From positions 1 to 22,002 of the forward strand of contig JBJKRF010000075.1 of the NCBI GenBank assembly GCA_046704785.1: 22,002 nt of DNA, written 5' to 3'. Below the pieces are notes generated by a model, which was not told the origin of the DNA, did no database searches, and was given only the letters and a program-made list of their open reading frames with translations. Made by a program: the position numbers and the translations under genes. This DNA is from JBJKRF01 sp046704785 (GTDB lineage Bacteria; Chloroflexota; Anaerolineae; Anaerolineales; Villigracilaceae). Below, piece after piece: positions 13,497 to 21,879 of the stretch. How positions within the stretch are numbered: position 1 is the first letter of the stretch; each line of letters starts with the position of its first letter.

Positions 13497-16046
13497 ATGG
13501 ATAGCAAGACTCTCGCTGTGCTCGAGTACGCCAAAATTCTGGAACGCCTGGCCGCCCAGTGTGATTTCTCGGCTTCGGCGGAGTTGGCGCGCACCCTCGA
13601 ACCGACCGCCTCCTACGAGCTGGCGAAGTTACGCCTGCAGGAGACGACCGAGGCGCGGCACCTGCTCTCCGTACAGGATGTTTCCATTGGCGGGGCGCAC
13701 GACGTACGCGAGAAGGTCAAACTGGCGGCGCGCGGTGGCGTGCTCGATCCGGTCGATCTGTTGGATGTCAAGTCCACGTTGATTTCCTGCCGCCAGTTGA
13801 AGAGGATACTGGGCGGCAAGAACGAGCCCAAAGCTCAGGCTGCGGCTGACAAGGCCCCGGCGGGAAGACGCCGTCCAAACGGTAGAAAGGCTGAAGGCAG
13901 CGGGCCGACCCGCGCCGCGCCGCTTTATCCACGTTTGGGCGACCTGTCCCTCGCTCTGCCGGAAACGCACGGCGTGGTCGACGCCATCTCGCGCACCCTC
14001 TCCGACAAAGGCGAGGTGCTCGACGGCGCTTCGCCCAGGCTGGCCTCGCTGCGCGCCGAACTGCGCGTGGCGCACGAACGCTTGATGAGCCGCCTGCAAC
14101 GGTATTTGGGGGATAGTAAGACCGCCCAGATGCTACAGGATACGATCATCACGCAGCGCGACGGGCGCTACGTCATCCCGCTGCGCTCCGAATTCAAGGG
14201 GCAGATCAAAGCCATCGTCCACGACCAATCCGCCTCGGGCGCAACACTGTTCGTCGAACCGCTGGCCGTGGTCGAGTTGAATAATACCTACAAGGAAATC
14301 CAACTGGCCGAACGCGACGAAGTCCGCCGCGTGCTGGCCGAAGTCTCCACGCAAGTTGGCGCACAGGCTGTTGAGATCGTTTCTGGCGTGGATGCGCTGG
14401 CCGAGATCGATCTGGCGTTTGCCAAGGCCAAGTATGCCGAGGAATTGCATGGCAGCGAACCGATTTTGGTCGAAAGAACAGACGTTGAGAAGAAAGCGAA
14501 AAGGGCCAAAGCGGACGGCGAAAAAGCGGAGGCCGTCGCTGACCACGCGACCCTTAAACTCTTGCAGGCCCGCCATCCCCTGCTCGGCGCCTCCAGCGCC
14601 ATAGCCAACGACATCGACCTGGCGCCCGGCACACGTGCCGTCGTCATCACCGGCCCCAACACCGGCGGCAAAACCGTCTCGCTCAAAACGGTCGGGCTGC
14701 TGGTGGTCATGGCGCAGTCGGGCTTGCACATCCCGGCCCGGAGCGGCTCGGAGCTTTCACTCTTCCGCGATGTCTTTGCCGACATCGGCGACGAGCAGTC
14801 CATCGAGCAGTCGTTGAGCACCTTCAGCGGGCATATCACCAACATCATCCGCATTCTGAAAAGGGTCGATGCGCGCACGCTGGTGATTCTCGACGAACTG
14901 GGCGCAGGCACCGACCCGCAGGAAGGCGCTGCCCTGGCGCGCGCCATCCTGCAGCACCTGCTCGACCGCGGCTGCACCACCTTCGTCGCCACGCATTATC
15001 CCGAATTGAAAACCTTCGCGCACAGCGTGGCCGGCGTGGTCAACGCCTCGCTGGAATTCGACCTGCGGACTCTGCGCCCCACGTATAAACTGACCTTGGG
15101 CCTCCCAGGCCGCTCCAACGCCCTGGCGATCGCCGCCCGCCTCGGACTTCCCGATGGCATCATTGCCGCGGCGAAAAGCGAAGTCCACCCCGATAACTTA
15201 CGCGCCGATAAATTGCTTGACGACATCCGCAAGGAACGCAATCGCACCAGCCGTGAGCGCGAGAAAACCGAAAAGGCCCGCCATAAAACCGATGTCCTGA
15301 ACCAGGAGTTGGAGCAACGCCTGGAGAAGATCGAAGACGAACGCCGCGAGGTGCTGTCGAAGGCCCGCGCCGAAGGTGAACTGGAAGTGGAAGTGCTCAA
15401 GCGCAATATCCAGTCGCTCAGGAGCCAGTTGAAAAAGCTGCATCAGCCGCTCGATGCGCTGGAAAAAATCGAAGAGAAGGTGGATGCGGTCGAGGAGAAA
15501 GTGCAGCAACCGGTGGCGCGCCGCGCCTCGCCTGAGCCGTCCGCGCCACAAGGCGCATTCAAGCTGGGCGAACGCGTGGTCGTCAGCAGCCTCGGCTCCG
15601 AAGGAATTATCAGCGCCTTGAGCGAATCCGAGGCGGAAGTGCAGGTCGGTTCGTTGCGTGTGCGGGCCAAATTGGTCGACCTGGTTCGCAAAACAGCGAG
15701 CGAGGAAAGAAAGACACACGAAGGGCCGGCCGGCCGTACGCGGCGCATCCACAAAGCAGTCGAAAACCTGCAATCCCCGTCGTTCGGTTTGCAACCCAGC
15801 CCCGGTATAGAACTCGACCTGCGCGGGCAGGCTTCTGAGGAGGCCTTGAGCATGTTGGATGACTATCTCGACAAAGCCTACCTGGCGGGGATGCCCTTCG
15901 TGCGCATCATTCATGGCAAAGGGACGGGCAAACTGCGCCAGGTGGTGCGCACCGCACTCAAGGAGCACCCGCAGGTGACATCCTTCGAAAGCGGTCTCGA
16001 AAACGAGGGCGGCGACGGCGTTACCGTTGCCAAAATGGAAAAGTAG
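13497..16046 (+). CDS. mutS2: MutS2 ATPase/endonuclease
   Basis: An 849-residue MutS2. The core and clamp region (about 1-350) is followed by the MutS ATPase: Walker A GPNTGGKT (386-393), the STFSGHITNI block, and Walker B DELGAGTDP (466-474). A long charged coiled coil (about 560-660) follows, then a KOW-like segment (FKLGERVVVSSLGSEG). The C-terminal Smr nuclease domain has DLRG (774-777) and HGKGTG (806-811). MutS2 lacks the mismatch-recognition domain of MutS. It suppresses homologous recombination and, in Bacillus subtilis, splits collided ribosomes. A Lys/Pro/Ala-rich insertion (about 107-140) and a second basic stretch (330-346) are extra to the usual core. AAGGA precedes the ATG. It ends at the shared terminator with clpC. 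Confidence 0.96.
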   Translation: MDSKTLAVLEYAKILERLAAQCDFSASAELARTLEPTASYELAKLRLQETTEARHLLSVQDVSIGGAHDVREKVKLAARGGVLDPVDLLDVKSTLISCRQLKRILGGKNEPKAQAAADKAPAGRRRPNGRKAEGSGPTRAAPLYPRLGDLSLALPETHGVVDAISRTLSDKGEVLDGASPRLASLRAELRVAHERLMSRLQRYLGDSKTAQMLQDTIITQRDGRYVIPLRSEFKGQIKAIVHDQSASGATLFVEPLAVVELNNTYKEIQLAERDEVRRVLAEVSTQVGAQAVEIVSGVDALAEIDLAFAKAKYAEELHGSEPILVERTDVEKKAKRAKADGEKAEAVADHATLKLLQARHPLLGASSAIANDIDLAPGTRAVVITGPNTGGKTVSLKTVGLLVVMAQSGLHIPARSGSELSLFRDVFADIGDEQSIEQSLSTFSGHITNIIRILKRVDARTLVILDELGAGTDPQEGAALARAILQHLLDRGCTTFVATHYPELKTFAHSVAGVVNASLEFDLRTLRPTYKLTLGLPGRSNALAIAARLGLPDGIIAAAKSEVHPDNLRADKLLDDIRKERNRTSREREKTEKARHKTDVLNQELEQRLEKIEDERREVLSKARAEGELEVEVLKRNIQSLRSQLKKLHQPLDALEKIEEKVDAVEEKVQQPVARRASPEPSAPQGAFKLGERVVVSSLGSEGIISALSESEAEVQVGSLRVRAKLVDLVRKTASEERKTHEGPAGRTRRIHKAVENLQSPSFGLQPSPGIELDLRGQASEEALSMLDDYLDKAYLAGMPFVRIIHGKGTGKLRQVVRTALKEHPQVTSFESGLENEGGDGVTVAKMEK

Positions 16047-16075
16047 GGTAGCGGCGCTATACTGTCGCAAAATCA

Positions 16076-16104
16076 AAAAGGCATCCCGTTTTGGGATGCC
16101 TTTT
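16076..16104. terminator. Bidirectional terminator between mutS2 and clpC
   Basis: GGCATCCC (16080-16087) and GGGATGCC (16093-16100) form a perfect 8-bp stem with a 5-base loop. It is flanked by A4 on the left and T4 on the right, so it reads as an intrinsic terminator in both directions. It lies 30 bases after the mutS2 stop and 24 bases after the clpC stop. Confidence 0.9.
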
Positions 16105-16127
16105 GTGTTGGAATATTGGATTGAATT

Positions 16128-18551
16128 TTACCGGAAGACGATCTTTCCGTTTTCAACGTCCACGCTCACAGTGCCCCCGCTGGCAAACTTTCCGGCGAGC
16201 AACTCCACCGAAAGGGGACTTTCCACGTATTTCTGGATCGCGCGTCGCAGCGGGCGGGCGCCGAAGTTAGGGTCGAAGCCTTCCTGCGCCAGCCAGGTGC
16301 GCGCTGCACCCGTCAGTGTGGCATGGATGTCGTATTCGCTTAGCCGCTCCTGCACTTCCTTCATCTGCAAGTCGACGATTTTCTCCATTTCGTCCACCGA
16401 GAGCGGCGAGAACATGATAATCTCGTCGATGCGGTTGAGAAACTCGGGGCGGAAGGTGCTCCGCAGAGCGCGTTCGATCTTGTCTTGCGCTTCACGTTCC
16501 TCGTCGTTGTCGGTCTTTTGCAGGAAGCCAAGCGAGCCACTTTTGCGCACGAATTCTGTGCCCAGGTTGGAGGTCATAATCAGCACCGTGTTGCGGAAGT
16601 CCACTTGGTTGCCCTGGCCGTCGGTCATGCGCCCATCGTCCAGAATTTGGAGCAGCGCGTTCCAAACTTCGGGGTGGGCCTTTTCGATTTCGTCGAAGAG
16701 CAGGACGCGGTAAGGACGGCGGCGTACCGCCTCGGTGAGCTGCCCGCCTTCTTCGTAGCCGACGTATCCCGGCGGCGCGCCGAAGAGCCGACTCACCGTA
16801 TGCTGCTCCCGATATTCCGACATGTCGATACGCACCAGGGCGTCTTCATCGTCGAACATGAACCAGGCCAGCGCCTTGGCCAGTTCAGTTTTGCCCACGC
16901 CCGACGGCCCGATGAAGATGAATGACCCGATGGGCCGGTCGGGGTCTTTCAGACCCGATCGGGCGCGCCGGATGGCGTCGGAGACGGCGTGGATGGCCTC
17001 GTTCTGGCCGATGATGCGCTCGTGCAGGCGCTCTTCCATGTGCAGCAGTTTCTCCGACTCGGTCTCCATCATCTGGCTGACGGGAATGCCCGTCCATTGG
17101 TGGACGACTTCGGCGATGTCGTTGACATCCACCATCTCGTCGATGTGGTTCTCGGCTTCCCACTTGTCGCGCTTTTCTTTGTATTCGGTTTCCATGCGCA
17201 GCCGTTCGGACTTCTTCTGCGCAGCGCGTTCATATTCGCGTGACAGGCCGGCTTGTTCCTCTTCCGAGGTCAGCTTGTCGATCTCGTTCTTCATGTCTTT
17301 CAGGTCGGGCGGCATGGAGTAGAGCGCCACGCGCAGTTTAGCGGCGGCCTCGTCGATGAGATCGATGGCTTTGTCGGGCAGGTGCCGGTCGGTGACGTAG
17401 CGATCTGCCAGGCGGGCGGCAGCCACCAGGGCCTCATCGGAGAAACGCACTTTGTGATGGGCTTCGTAGCGGTCGCGCAAGCCTTGCAGCATCTGGATCG
17501 TGTCCTCCACCGTGGGCTCCTCCACATAAATGGGGGCGAAGCGGCGTTCGAGGGCCGAGTCTTTTTCGATGTATTTGTGATATTCGTCGAGGGTGGTGGC
17601 GCCGATGCACTGGAGTTCGCCACGCGCCAGGGCCGGTTTAAGCATATTCGACGCGTCCATGGCGCCCTGGGCCGCGCCCGCACCGACGACGGTGTGAAGC
17701 TCGTCGATCATCAGGATGATGTCGCCTTCGGCATGCTGCACTTCTTCCATGATCGCTTTCAGGCGCTCTTCGAACTCACCGCGGAAACGTGAACCGGCGA
17801 TCATCGCGCCCAAATCCAGGGCGACGACTTTCTTGCCTGATAGGATCTCTGGCACGTCGTTGTTGGCGATCTTTTGCGCCAGCCCCTCGACGATGGCGGT
17901 TTTTCCTACGCCGGCTTCGCCAATCAGCACCGGGTTGTTCTTCGTGCGACGGGAAAGGATCTGGATCAGGCGCAGAATCTCGTTGTCGCGCCCGATGACC
18001 GGGTCGAGTTTCCCTTCGCGGGCCAGTTGGGTCAGGTCGCGAGAATATTTCTCCAGCGTGCGGTAGCGGGATTCCGCCTGCGGGTCTGTGACGCGCTGTC
18101 CGCCACGAATCTGTTGGATCGAGTCGTAGACGCGCTCGCGGGTGATTCCCGCCGATTCGAGGATGCGGGCCGCAGGCGTGTTGCGTTCCGTCAAAATTGC
18201 CAGGAAGATGTGTTCGGTCGAAATATATTCGTCCTTTAAACGGTTGGCCTCTTCGTTGGCCAGGTCGATAATGCGCTTCACACGCGGGGTAATGAAAATC
18301 TGGCCCGCGCCGCCGCCGAAGATATTGGCTTTGGGGCTGGCGCGCAAAGTGGCGTCCAACCGGTCGGCCAACGCCTGGGCGTTGACGTTCAGGTTTTCCA
18401 AAATTTGGGGAATCACACCGCCGGGTTGTTCGATCAAGGCCAGCAGGATGTGCTCGGTATCAATTTGATTGTGCCCGTAGCGTTGGATAATTTCGGCTGC
18501 ACGCTGGGCTGCTTCTTGTGCTCGCTCTGTAAAACGATCAAATCGCATCAT
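16128..18551 (-). CDS. clpC: ATP-dependent Clp protease ATP-binding subunit ClpC
   Basis: An 807-residue class I Clp ATPase that unfolds proteins for the ClpP peptidase. Two Clp-N repeats occupy residues 1-145 (FTERAQEAAQRAAEIIQ, DTEHILLAL, STEHIFLAIL). The first AAA+ module has GEAGVGKT (211-218) and the second GPSGVGKT (548-555). The short middle domain between them, with EEEQAGLSREYERAAQ, is that of ClpC rather than the long coiled coil of ClpB. SLGF in the second module matches the ClpP-docking tripeptide, so a true protease partner is likely; no clpP is in the window. The ATG at 18551 has AAAGGA 9 bases upstream; an ATG at 18548 is also possible. Promoter and leader elements are listed separately. 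Confidence 0.95.
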   Translation of the reverse strand: MMRFDRFTERAQEAAQRAAEIIQRYGHNQIDTEHILLALIEQPGGVIPQILENLNVNAQALADRLDATLRASPKANIFGGGAGQIFITPRVKRIIDLANEEANRLKDEYISTEHIFLAILTERNTPAARILESAGITRERVYDSIQQIRGGQRVTDPQAESRYRTLEKYSRDLTQLAREGKLDPVIGRDNEILRLIQILSRRTKNNPVLIGEAGVGKTAIVEGLAQKIANNDVPEILSGKKVVALDLGAMIAGSRFRGEFEERLKAIMEEVQHAEGDIILMIDELHTVVGAGAAQGAMDASNMLKPALARGELQCIGATTLDEYHKYIEKDSALERRFAPIYVEEPTVEDTIQMLQGLRDRYEAHHKVRFSDEALVAAARLADRYVTDRHLPDKAIDLIDEAAAKLRVALYSMPPDLKDMKNEIDKLTSEEEQAGLSREYERAAQKKSERLRMETEYKEKRDKWEAENHIDEMVDVNDIAEVVHQWTGIPVSQMMETESEKLLHMEERLHERIIGQNEAIHAVSDAIRRARSGLKDPDRPIGSFIFIGPSGVGKTELAKALAWFMFDDEDALVRIDMSEYREQHTVSRLFGAPPGYVGYEEGGQLTEAVRRRPYRVLLFDEIEKAHPEVWNALLQILDDGRMTDGQGNQVDFRNTVLIMTSNLGTEFVRKSGSLGFLQKTDNDEEREAQDKIERALRSTFRPEFLNRIDEIIMFSPLSVDEMEKIVDLQMKEVQERLSEYDIHATLTGAARTWLAQEGFDPNFGARPLRRAIQKYVESPLSVELLAGKFASGGTVSVDVENGKIVFR

Positions 18552-18570
18552 AAGCGGAAATCCTTTCGTA

Positions 18571-18599
18571 GTGACACGTACAACACTACCCTTTGTCAC
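18571..18599 (-). promoter_or_regulatory. Inverted repeat in clpC leader
   Basis: GTGACA (18571-18576) and TGTCAC (18594-18599) form a perfect 6-bp inverted repeat with 17 bases between. It lies between the clpC -10 element and the ribosome site. It could be an operator or an mRNA hairpin. It is neither a CIRCE element nor a CtsR heptad repeat. Confidence 0.4.
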
Positions 18600-18605
18600 G
18601 CGGTG

Positions 18606-18614
18606 ATTATAGCA
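18606..18614 (-). promoter_or_regulatory. clpC extended -10 promoter
   Basis: On the minus strand TGCTATAAT (18614-18606) is a perfect extended -10, about 55 bases upstream of the clpC ATG. A weak TTCAAT sits 18 bases further upstream. It is the same 9 bases as in the rlmB promoter. Confidence 0.6.
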
Positions 18615-18738
18615 AAGCGCCGTTAGCGAATTGAAAGAGCGGCATTAGATTCGCGTATGAATCTATCTTTCGTGGGTACATGCCACGCGCTTTGATAGAC
18701 ACCGACGAGACTTACCATTATTCTACCGGTAAAATGCG

Positions 18739-18768
18739 AAGAGAGCGGCTACAAACCGCTCTCTTTTT
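18739..18768 (+). terminator. Intrinsic terminator, best read on plus strand
   Basis: GAGAGCGG (18741-18748) and CCGCTCTC (18756-18763) form a perfect stem with a 7-base loop, followed by T5 (18764-18768) on the plus strand. On the minus strand the stem extends by two A-T pairs and is followed by CGCATTTT, a poorer tract. It lies 33 bases past the minus-strand DUF389 stop, so it may serve that gene, but its polarity fits a plus-strand transcript. Confidence 0.7.
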
Positions 18769-18801
18769 GTGGCAATTCCCAAGGAATCTGTAATTTTTGC
18801 T

Positions 18802-20253
18802 TTATCCCGGCGTGGCCGTCAGGCTTGGAGTCATCATCGGTATTGGAGAGGCTGTGGAGGTGCTGGTTGGCGTGGAGGTCAGCTTGAACAGATAGATTTG
18901 CGGCACCCAACCAATGCGCCCATCCCCATCCCGGACTTCCAGCCAGACGAGGCCGTCCTGCACCTGCACGCCGTACAATACCGTCAGTTGGTCGCCCGGC
19001 TTGAGATGTGCGATCGAAGGCCCGCCCGGAGTCTGCGACAGGTCGACGGCGCGCCCGTTCGTTTTGTCGATGAGAGCCAGCCAGGGAGTGGGCGTCAGGG
19101 ATGGGGTGACCGTGTCGGTGGGCAGCGGGCTGGACGTGATCGTAGGGGAGGCGGTTGGGGTCAAGGTGGAGGTGGGTGTAAATACCGGGGTTGGCGTCAG
19201 CGTGGGCGGGACGAGTGGGTCGAGGCGGGCCGCCATCACCTGGTTGACGACGATGGCAACCGTGCGTTGCAGGCGCGTAGCGATGTTCCGCTGGAGTTGG
19301 AGCACGTCCTCGTATTGCAGCGCGCGGAAGGTGCGGACGGTGATGTCGAGCCGCAGCGTATCGCCGTTGGATGTGACGGTCCACGAGGTGAGTTCGCCGC
19401 CCATCCGCTGAACTTCCTGGCGGACGACGCTGTCGATTTCGCGGTTGAGGCTGGCCTGTTGGAAGAATTCCACGCTGGCGACGGTCAATGGCACGAGCAG
19501 CACCAGCGTCAGGCCGGCGGTGACCAAAAGTTGGCTGGGCATGCGGTTGCCGTTTTGGTCGTGCCGTCCGAAGCCGAGCACGAAGAAGACCAGCATGGAA
19601 GCGAAGGCAATGGTGACGGCGTTGGTGACGAACAGGAGCAGCGCGCCACCGGCCACGTCCCAGCGACCAAGGGCCACGCCGATGCCCACGGTGCATAGCG
19701 GCGGCATTAAGGCAGTTGCGATGGCAACGCCCGGCAGGGTGGCAGAAAGTTGGGGCTCGGCCAGGGCGTAGGCTGCCGCCAGCCCGCCGGCCAGCGCAAT
19801 GGTCAAATCAATGGGCGAGGGGTGTGTGCGAGAGATGACCTCGCCGGGCAGGTCTTGCAGCGTAACGAATGGCAGGAAGGAGTTCACCCAGGTTAGGGCA
19901 GCGGCAATCAAGACTGCCAGCAATGCGCCGCGCGCCAGCGAACTGGTTGCGCTGCGCACCAGGGTGGCGTCGCCGCTCAACCAACCCAGCCCCAGTCCGA
20001 TGATGGGCGACATCAATGGTGCGACCAGCATAGCGCCGATGATGACCGCGACCGAGTCCGTCAGCAGGCCCGATGTGGCGATCACGCACGAGAGGATGAC
20101 CATTAAGAAGAAATCGAAATCCGGGCTGGATGTATCGCGCAATTTGACCTGGACTTCGGCGCGTTGTTCGAGCAACAGGGGTGGCACCAGCTTGTGCAGC
20201 AGCGCCAGAAACCGTACGCGCACAGAAGGTCGGGGGGGCGTTTGAAAATCCAT
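18802..20253 (-). CDS. DUF389 (TIGR00341) membrane protein with SH3-like tail
   Basis: A 483-residue protein. Residues about 45-260 are a DUF389 membrane domain of six or more helices with the family blocks LTDSVAVIIGAMLVAPLMSP (about 64-83) and ATALMPPLCTVG. A soluble domain (about 265-345) follows, then a Thr/Pro-rich linker (349-391, repeated TPTPT-like units). An SH3b-like module comes next (about 400-458), with LKPGDQLTVLYG, DGLVWLEVRD and GRIGWVPQIYLF. A second Thr/Pro/Ser tail closes the protein. DUF389 function is unsettled. SH3b modules usually bind peptides or cell-wall material, so the tail is expected outside the membrane. The ATG at 20253 has GGAGG 4 bases before it. Confidence 0.9.
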   Translation of the reverse strand: MDFQTPPRPSVRVRFLALLHKLVPPLLLEQRAEVQVKLRDTSSPDFDFFLMVILSCVIATSGLLTDSVAVIIGAMLVAPLMSPIIGLGLGWLSGDATLVRSATSSLARGALLAVLIAAALTWVNSFLPFVTLQDLPGEVISRTHPSPIDLTIALAGGLAAAYALAEPQLSATLPGVAIATALMPPLCTVGIGVALGRWDVAGGALLLFVTNAVTIAFASMLVFFVLGFGRHDQNGNRMPSQLLVTAGLTLVLLVPLTVASVEFFQQASLNREIDSVVRQEVQRMGGELTSWTVTSNGDTLRLDITVRTFRALQYEDVLQLQRNIATRLQRTVAIVVNQVMAARLDPLVPPTLTPTPVFTPTSTLTPTASPTITSSPLPTDTVTPSLTPTPWLALIDKTNGRAVDLSQTPGGPSIAHLKPGDQLTVLYGVQVQDGLVWLEVRDGDGRIGWVPQIYLFKLTSTPTSTSTASPIPMMTPSLTATPG

Positions 20254-20310
20254 TTTTCCTCCAGGCGATTTTACTCGAAAGAGGGCAGAAAGCGCTATAT
20301 TATGCCCGCG

Positions 20311-20367
20311 GGTGAAAATCCCCAACCTCGCTTTGTGGAGCAGGTAAAAAGCTCAATTTTCACCTGC
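20311..20367. promoter_or_regulatory. Inverted repeats in the DUF389/GNAT divergent region
   Basis: GGTGAAAAT (20311-20319) is perfectly inverted as ATTTTCACC (20356-20364). GCAGGT (20340-20345) is inverted as ACCTGC (20362-20367) with A and T tracts between. The right arms overlap where the acetyltransferase -35 would be, so these may be operators for the divergent pair. Confidence 0.4.
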
Positions 20368-20373
20368 CGTGGG

Positions 20374-20379
20374 TATAAT
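20374..20379 (+). promoter_or_regulatory. -10 element giving a probable leaderless mRNA
   Basis: A perfect TATAAT ends 7 bases before the ATG at 20387. Transcription would therefore start on or next to the A of the start codon. No ribosome site is present. Confidence 0.6.
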
Positions 20380-20386
20380 TAACACG

Positions 20387-21373
20387 ATGACTGTCACTAC
20401 CGCAACCCTATCGGGAATCAGTGGGGAAATGCGACCACTTAACGTGTTACACGATCTGCCCGCCGTAGCGGACTTAATCGAGATTTGCTTCTCCGAGACG
20501 ATGGACCCGGAGGGTCGCTCGTACCTGGAGCAGATGCGTCGCAGCGGGCACGACTCCACGTTCCTGCGCTGGGCGCCCAAAGTCATCGATACGGTTTCCC
20601 TGCCGCTTTCGGGTTTCGTCTGGGAAGATTCAAGCCGGATTGTGGGCAACGTCAGCCTGATTCCGTTTCGCAAAAACGGACGACACTACTACCTGATTGC
20701 CAACGTTGCTACCCATCCTGATTACCGCCGCAAAGGGATCGCACGCATGCTGACGGTAACCGCCGTGCAACGCGCTTGCGAAAAACACGCCGATTCCCTC
20801 TGGTTGCATGTGCGAGACGACAACCCCGGCGCGATTCACCTGTACCAGGAGCTTGGCTTTGTCGAACGAACCCGCCGCACGAACTGGTATGCAACCTCCG
20901 GCACAACCCCCTTTGGCGGCATCCAACCTACGCGCGTCGACATTTCCTCCCGCACAGGCCACGACTGGGAATTGCAAAGCAAGTGGCTCTCACGGGCCTA
21001 CCCAGAAGAGTTGAGCTGGTATATTCAGCGCCCCCTGGATTTGCTCAACCCGAGTTTGCTGAGCGGCCTGTACCGCTTTTTTTCTGACACCAACATTATG
21101 CAGTGGTCGGCTTACCAGGATGCCCTGCTGCGTGGCGTGCTGGCCGCTCAACACGCTTTCGGTCGCCCTGAACAACTTTGGGCGGCCTTTCCCCCCAACC
21201 CCGACCAGGAAGCCGTCACCGCGCTTCTGCTGCACGCCCGGCGACTGTTCTCCCGCTCGCGAGGGCTCGTGTTGGAGTATCCCACCGGCCCAGCCGACGA
21301 GGCCATCCGCGCCGCCGGTTTTACCCCGCGACGGACGCTGCTATGGATGGAGAGATCGGGCGAAACCTTGTGA
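20387..21373 (+). CDS. GNAT-family N-acetyltransferase
   Basis: A 328-residue protein. The N-terminal half (about 15-165) is a GNAT domain. The acetyl-CoA loop VATHPDYRRKGIAR (107-120) carries the R-x-x-G-x-A/G signature, followed by LWLHVRDDNPGAIHLYQELGFVERTRR, the final strand and helix of the fold. The C-terminal half (170-328) is less conserved and may be a second, degenerate GNAT unit; it ends DEAIRAAGFTPRRTLLWME, which looks like a GNAT last strand. The acceptor is unknown. An in-frame GTG at 20369 exists but precedes the -10 box, so the ATG at 20387 is preferred. It is divergent from the DUF389 gene. Confidence 0.9.
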   Translation: MTVTTATLSGISGEMRPLNVLHDLPAVADLIEICFSETMDPEGRSYLEQMRRSGHDSTFLRWAPKVIDTVSLPLSGFVWEDSSRIVGNVSLIPFRKNGRHYYLIANVATHPDYRRKGIARMLTVTAVQRACEKHADSLWLHVRDDNPGAIHLYQELGFVERTRRTNWYATSGTTPFGGIQPTRVDISSRTGHDWELQSKWLSRAYPEELSWYIQRPLDLLNPSLLSGLYRFFSDTNIMQWSAYQDALLRGVLAAQHAFGRPEQLWAAFPPNPDQEAVTALLLHARRLFSRSRGLVLEYPTGPADEAIRAAGFTPRRTLLWMERSGETL

Positions 21374-21453
21374 AGCCCCTTGCGTAGAGTTTATCATCGC
21401 AGTAGAGACAAGAACCGTTCCCGGCTAATCCCGTTTCGATGCAAGGAGGCAAA

Positions 21454-21828
21454 ATGACCCGTTTTCTTTTTCGTTGGCTGATTAACGCCGTTGCTTTGTA
21501 CGTAGCGATTGCCATCGTCCCTGGCATTCATCCCCAATCGGCCAATTGGCTGAGTTTCATCTGGCTTGCGCTGATCTTTGGCCTGCTCAACGCGTTGCTG
21601 CGTCCGCTGCTCAAGCTGCTGACCTGCCCGTTGATTCTGCTGACGCTCGGCCTGTTCACCTTGCTGATCAACACCTTCCTGTTCTGGCTGGCGGGTGTGG
21701 TCGGCGCTACATTTGGTGTTGGATTCACCGTCGACGGCTTTTGGCCGGCCTTCCTGGGCGGCCTGGTCGTCACCATCGTCAGCGTAATCCTGACCCTGAT
21801 CTTCAAGGACGAAATGAAGAAGCATTGA
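21454..21828 (+). CDS. Phage-holin-family IV-like four-helix membrane protein
   Basis: A 124-residue protein with four hydrophobic helices and a short charged end (KDEMKKH). The pattern FLFRWLINAVALYVA, IFGLLNALLRPLLKLLTCPL and TLGLFTLLINTFLFWLAG is that of the widespread mycobacterial-type phage holin family IV (DUF360/YvlD-like) proteins. Despite the family name, these are ordinary chromosomal membrane proteins of unknown function. AAGGAGG lies 4 bases before the ATG at 21454, an excellent ribosome site. It begins 80 bases after the acetyltransferase stop on the same strand. Confidence 0.93.
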   Translation: MTRFLFRWLINAVALYVAIAIVPGIHPQSANWLSFIWLALIFGLLNALLRPLLKLLTCPLILLTLGLFTLLINTFLFWLAGVVGATFGVGFTVDGFWPAFLGGLVVTIVSVILTLIFKDEMKKH

Positions 21829-21846
21829 GTCTAAGCGCTGGATAAC

Positions 21847-21873
21847 GGACGGGCGGCAATTTGCCGCCCGTCC
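21847..21873 (+). terminator. Perfect 13-bp hairpin after holin-like gene
   Basis: Bases 21847-21859 are perfectly inverted at 21861-21873 with one base between. It is a very stable GC-rich hairpin 18 bases after the stop codon. The T-tract expected after an intrinsic terminator is missing because a group II intron begins six bases later, at 21880. Confidence 0.75.
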
Positions 21874-21879
21874 GCCGTT

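Noticed and set aside
15198..16076. Minus-strand open frame of 292 codons within mutS2
   Set aside because: It is a shadow of the MutS2 coiled coil and Smr region. It also crosses the terminator at 16076 and has no domain.
16128..18551. ClpB disaggregase instead of ClpC
   Set aside because: The middle domain is short, without ClpB's long coiled coil, and SLGF, a ClpP-docking tripeptide, is present in the second AAA+ module.
19100..19210. Repetitive DNA resembling a tandem repeat array
   Set aside because: It is the coding sequence of the Thr/Pro linker in the DUF389 protein. The repeats are at protein level and irregular in DNA.
21454..21828. Prophage holin indicating a phage region
   Set aside because: The family is common as a lone chromosomal membrane protein. 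No endolysin, capsid, tail or integrase gene is nearby.
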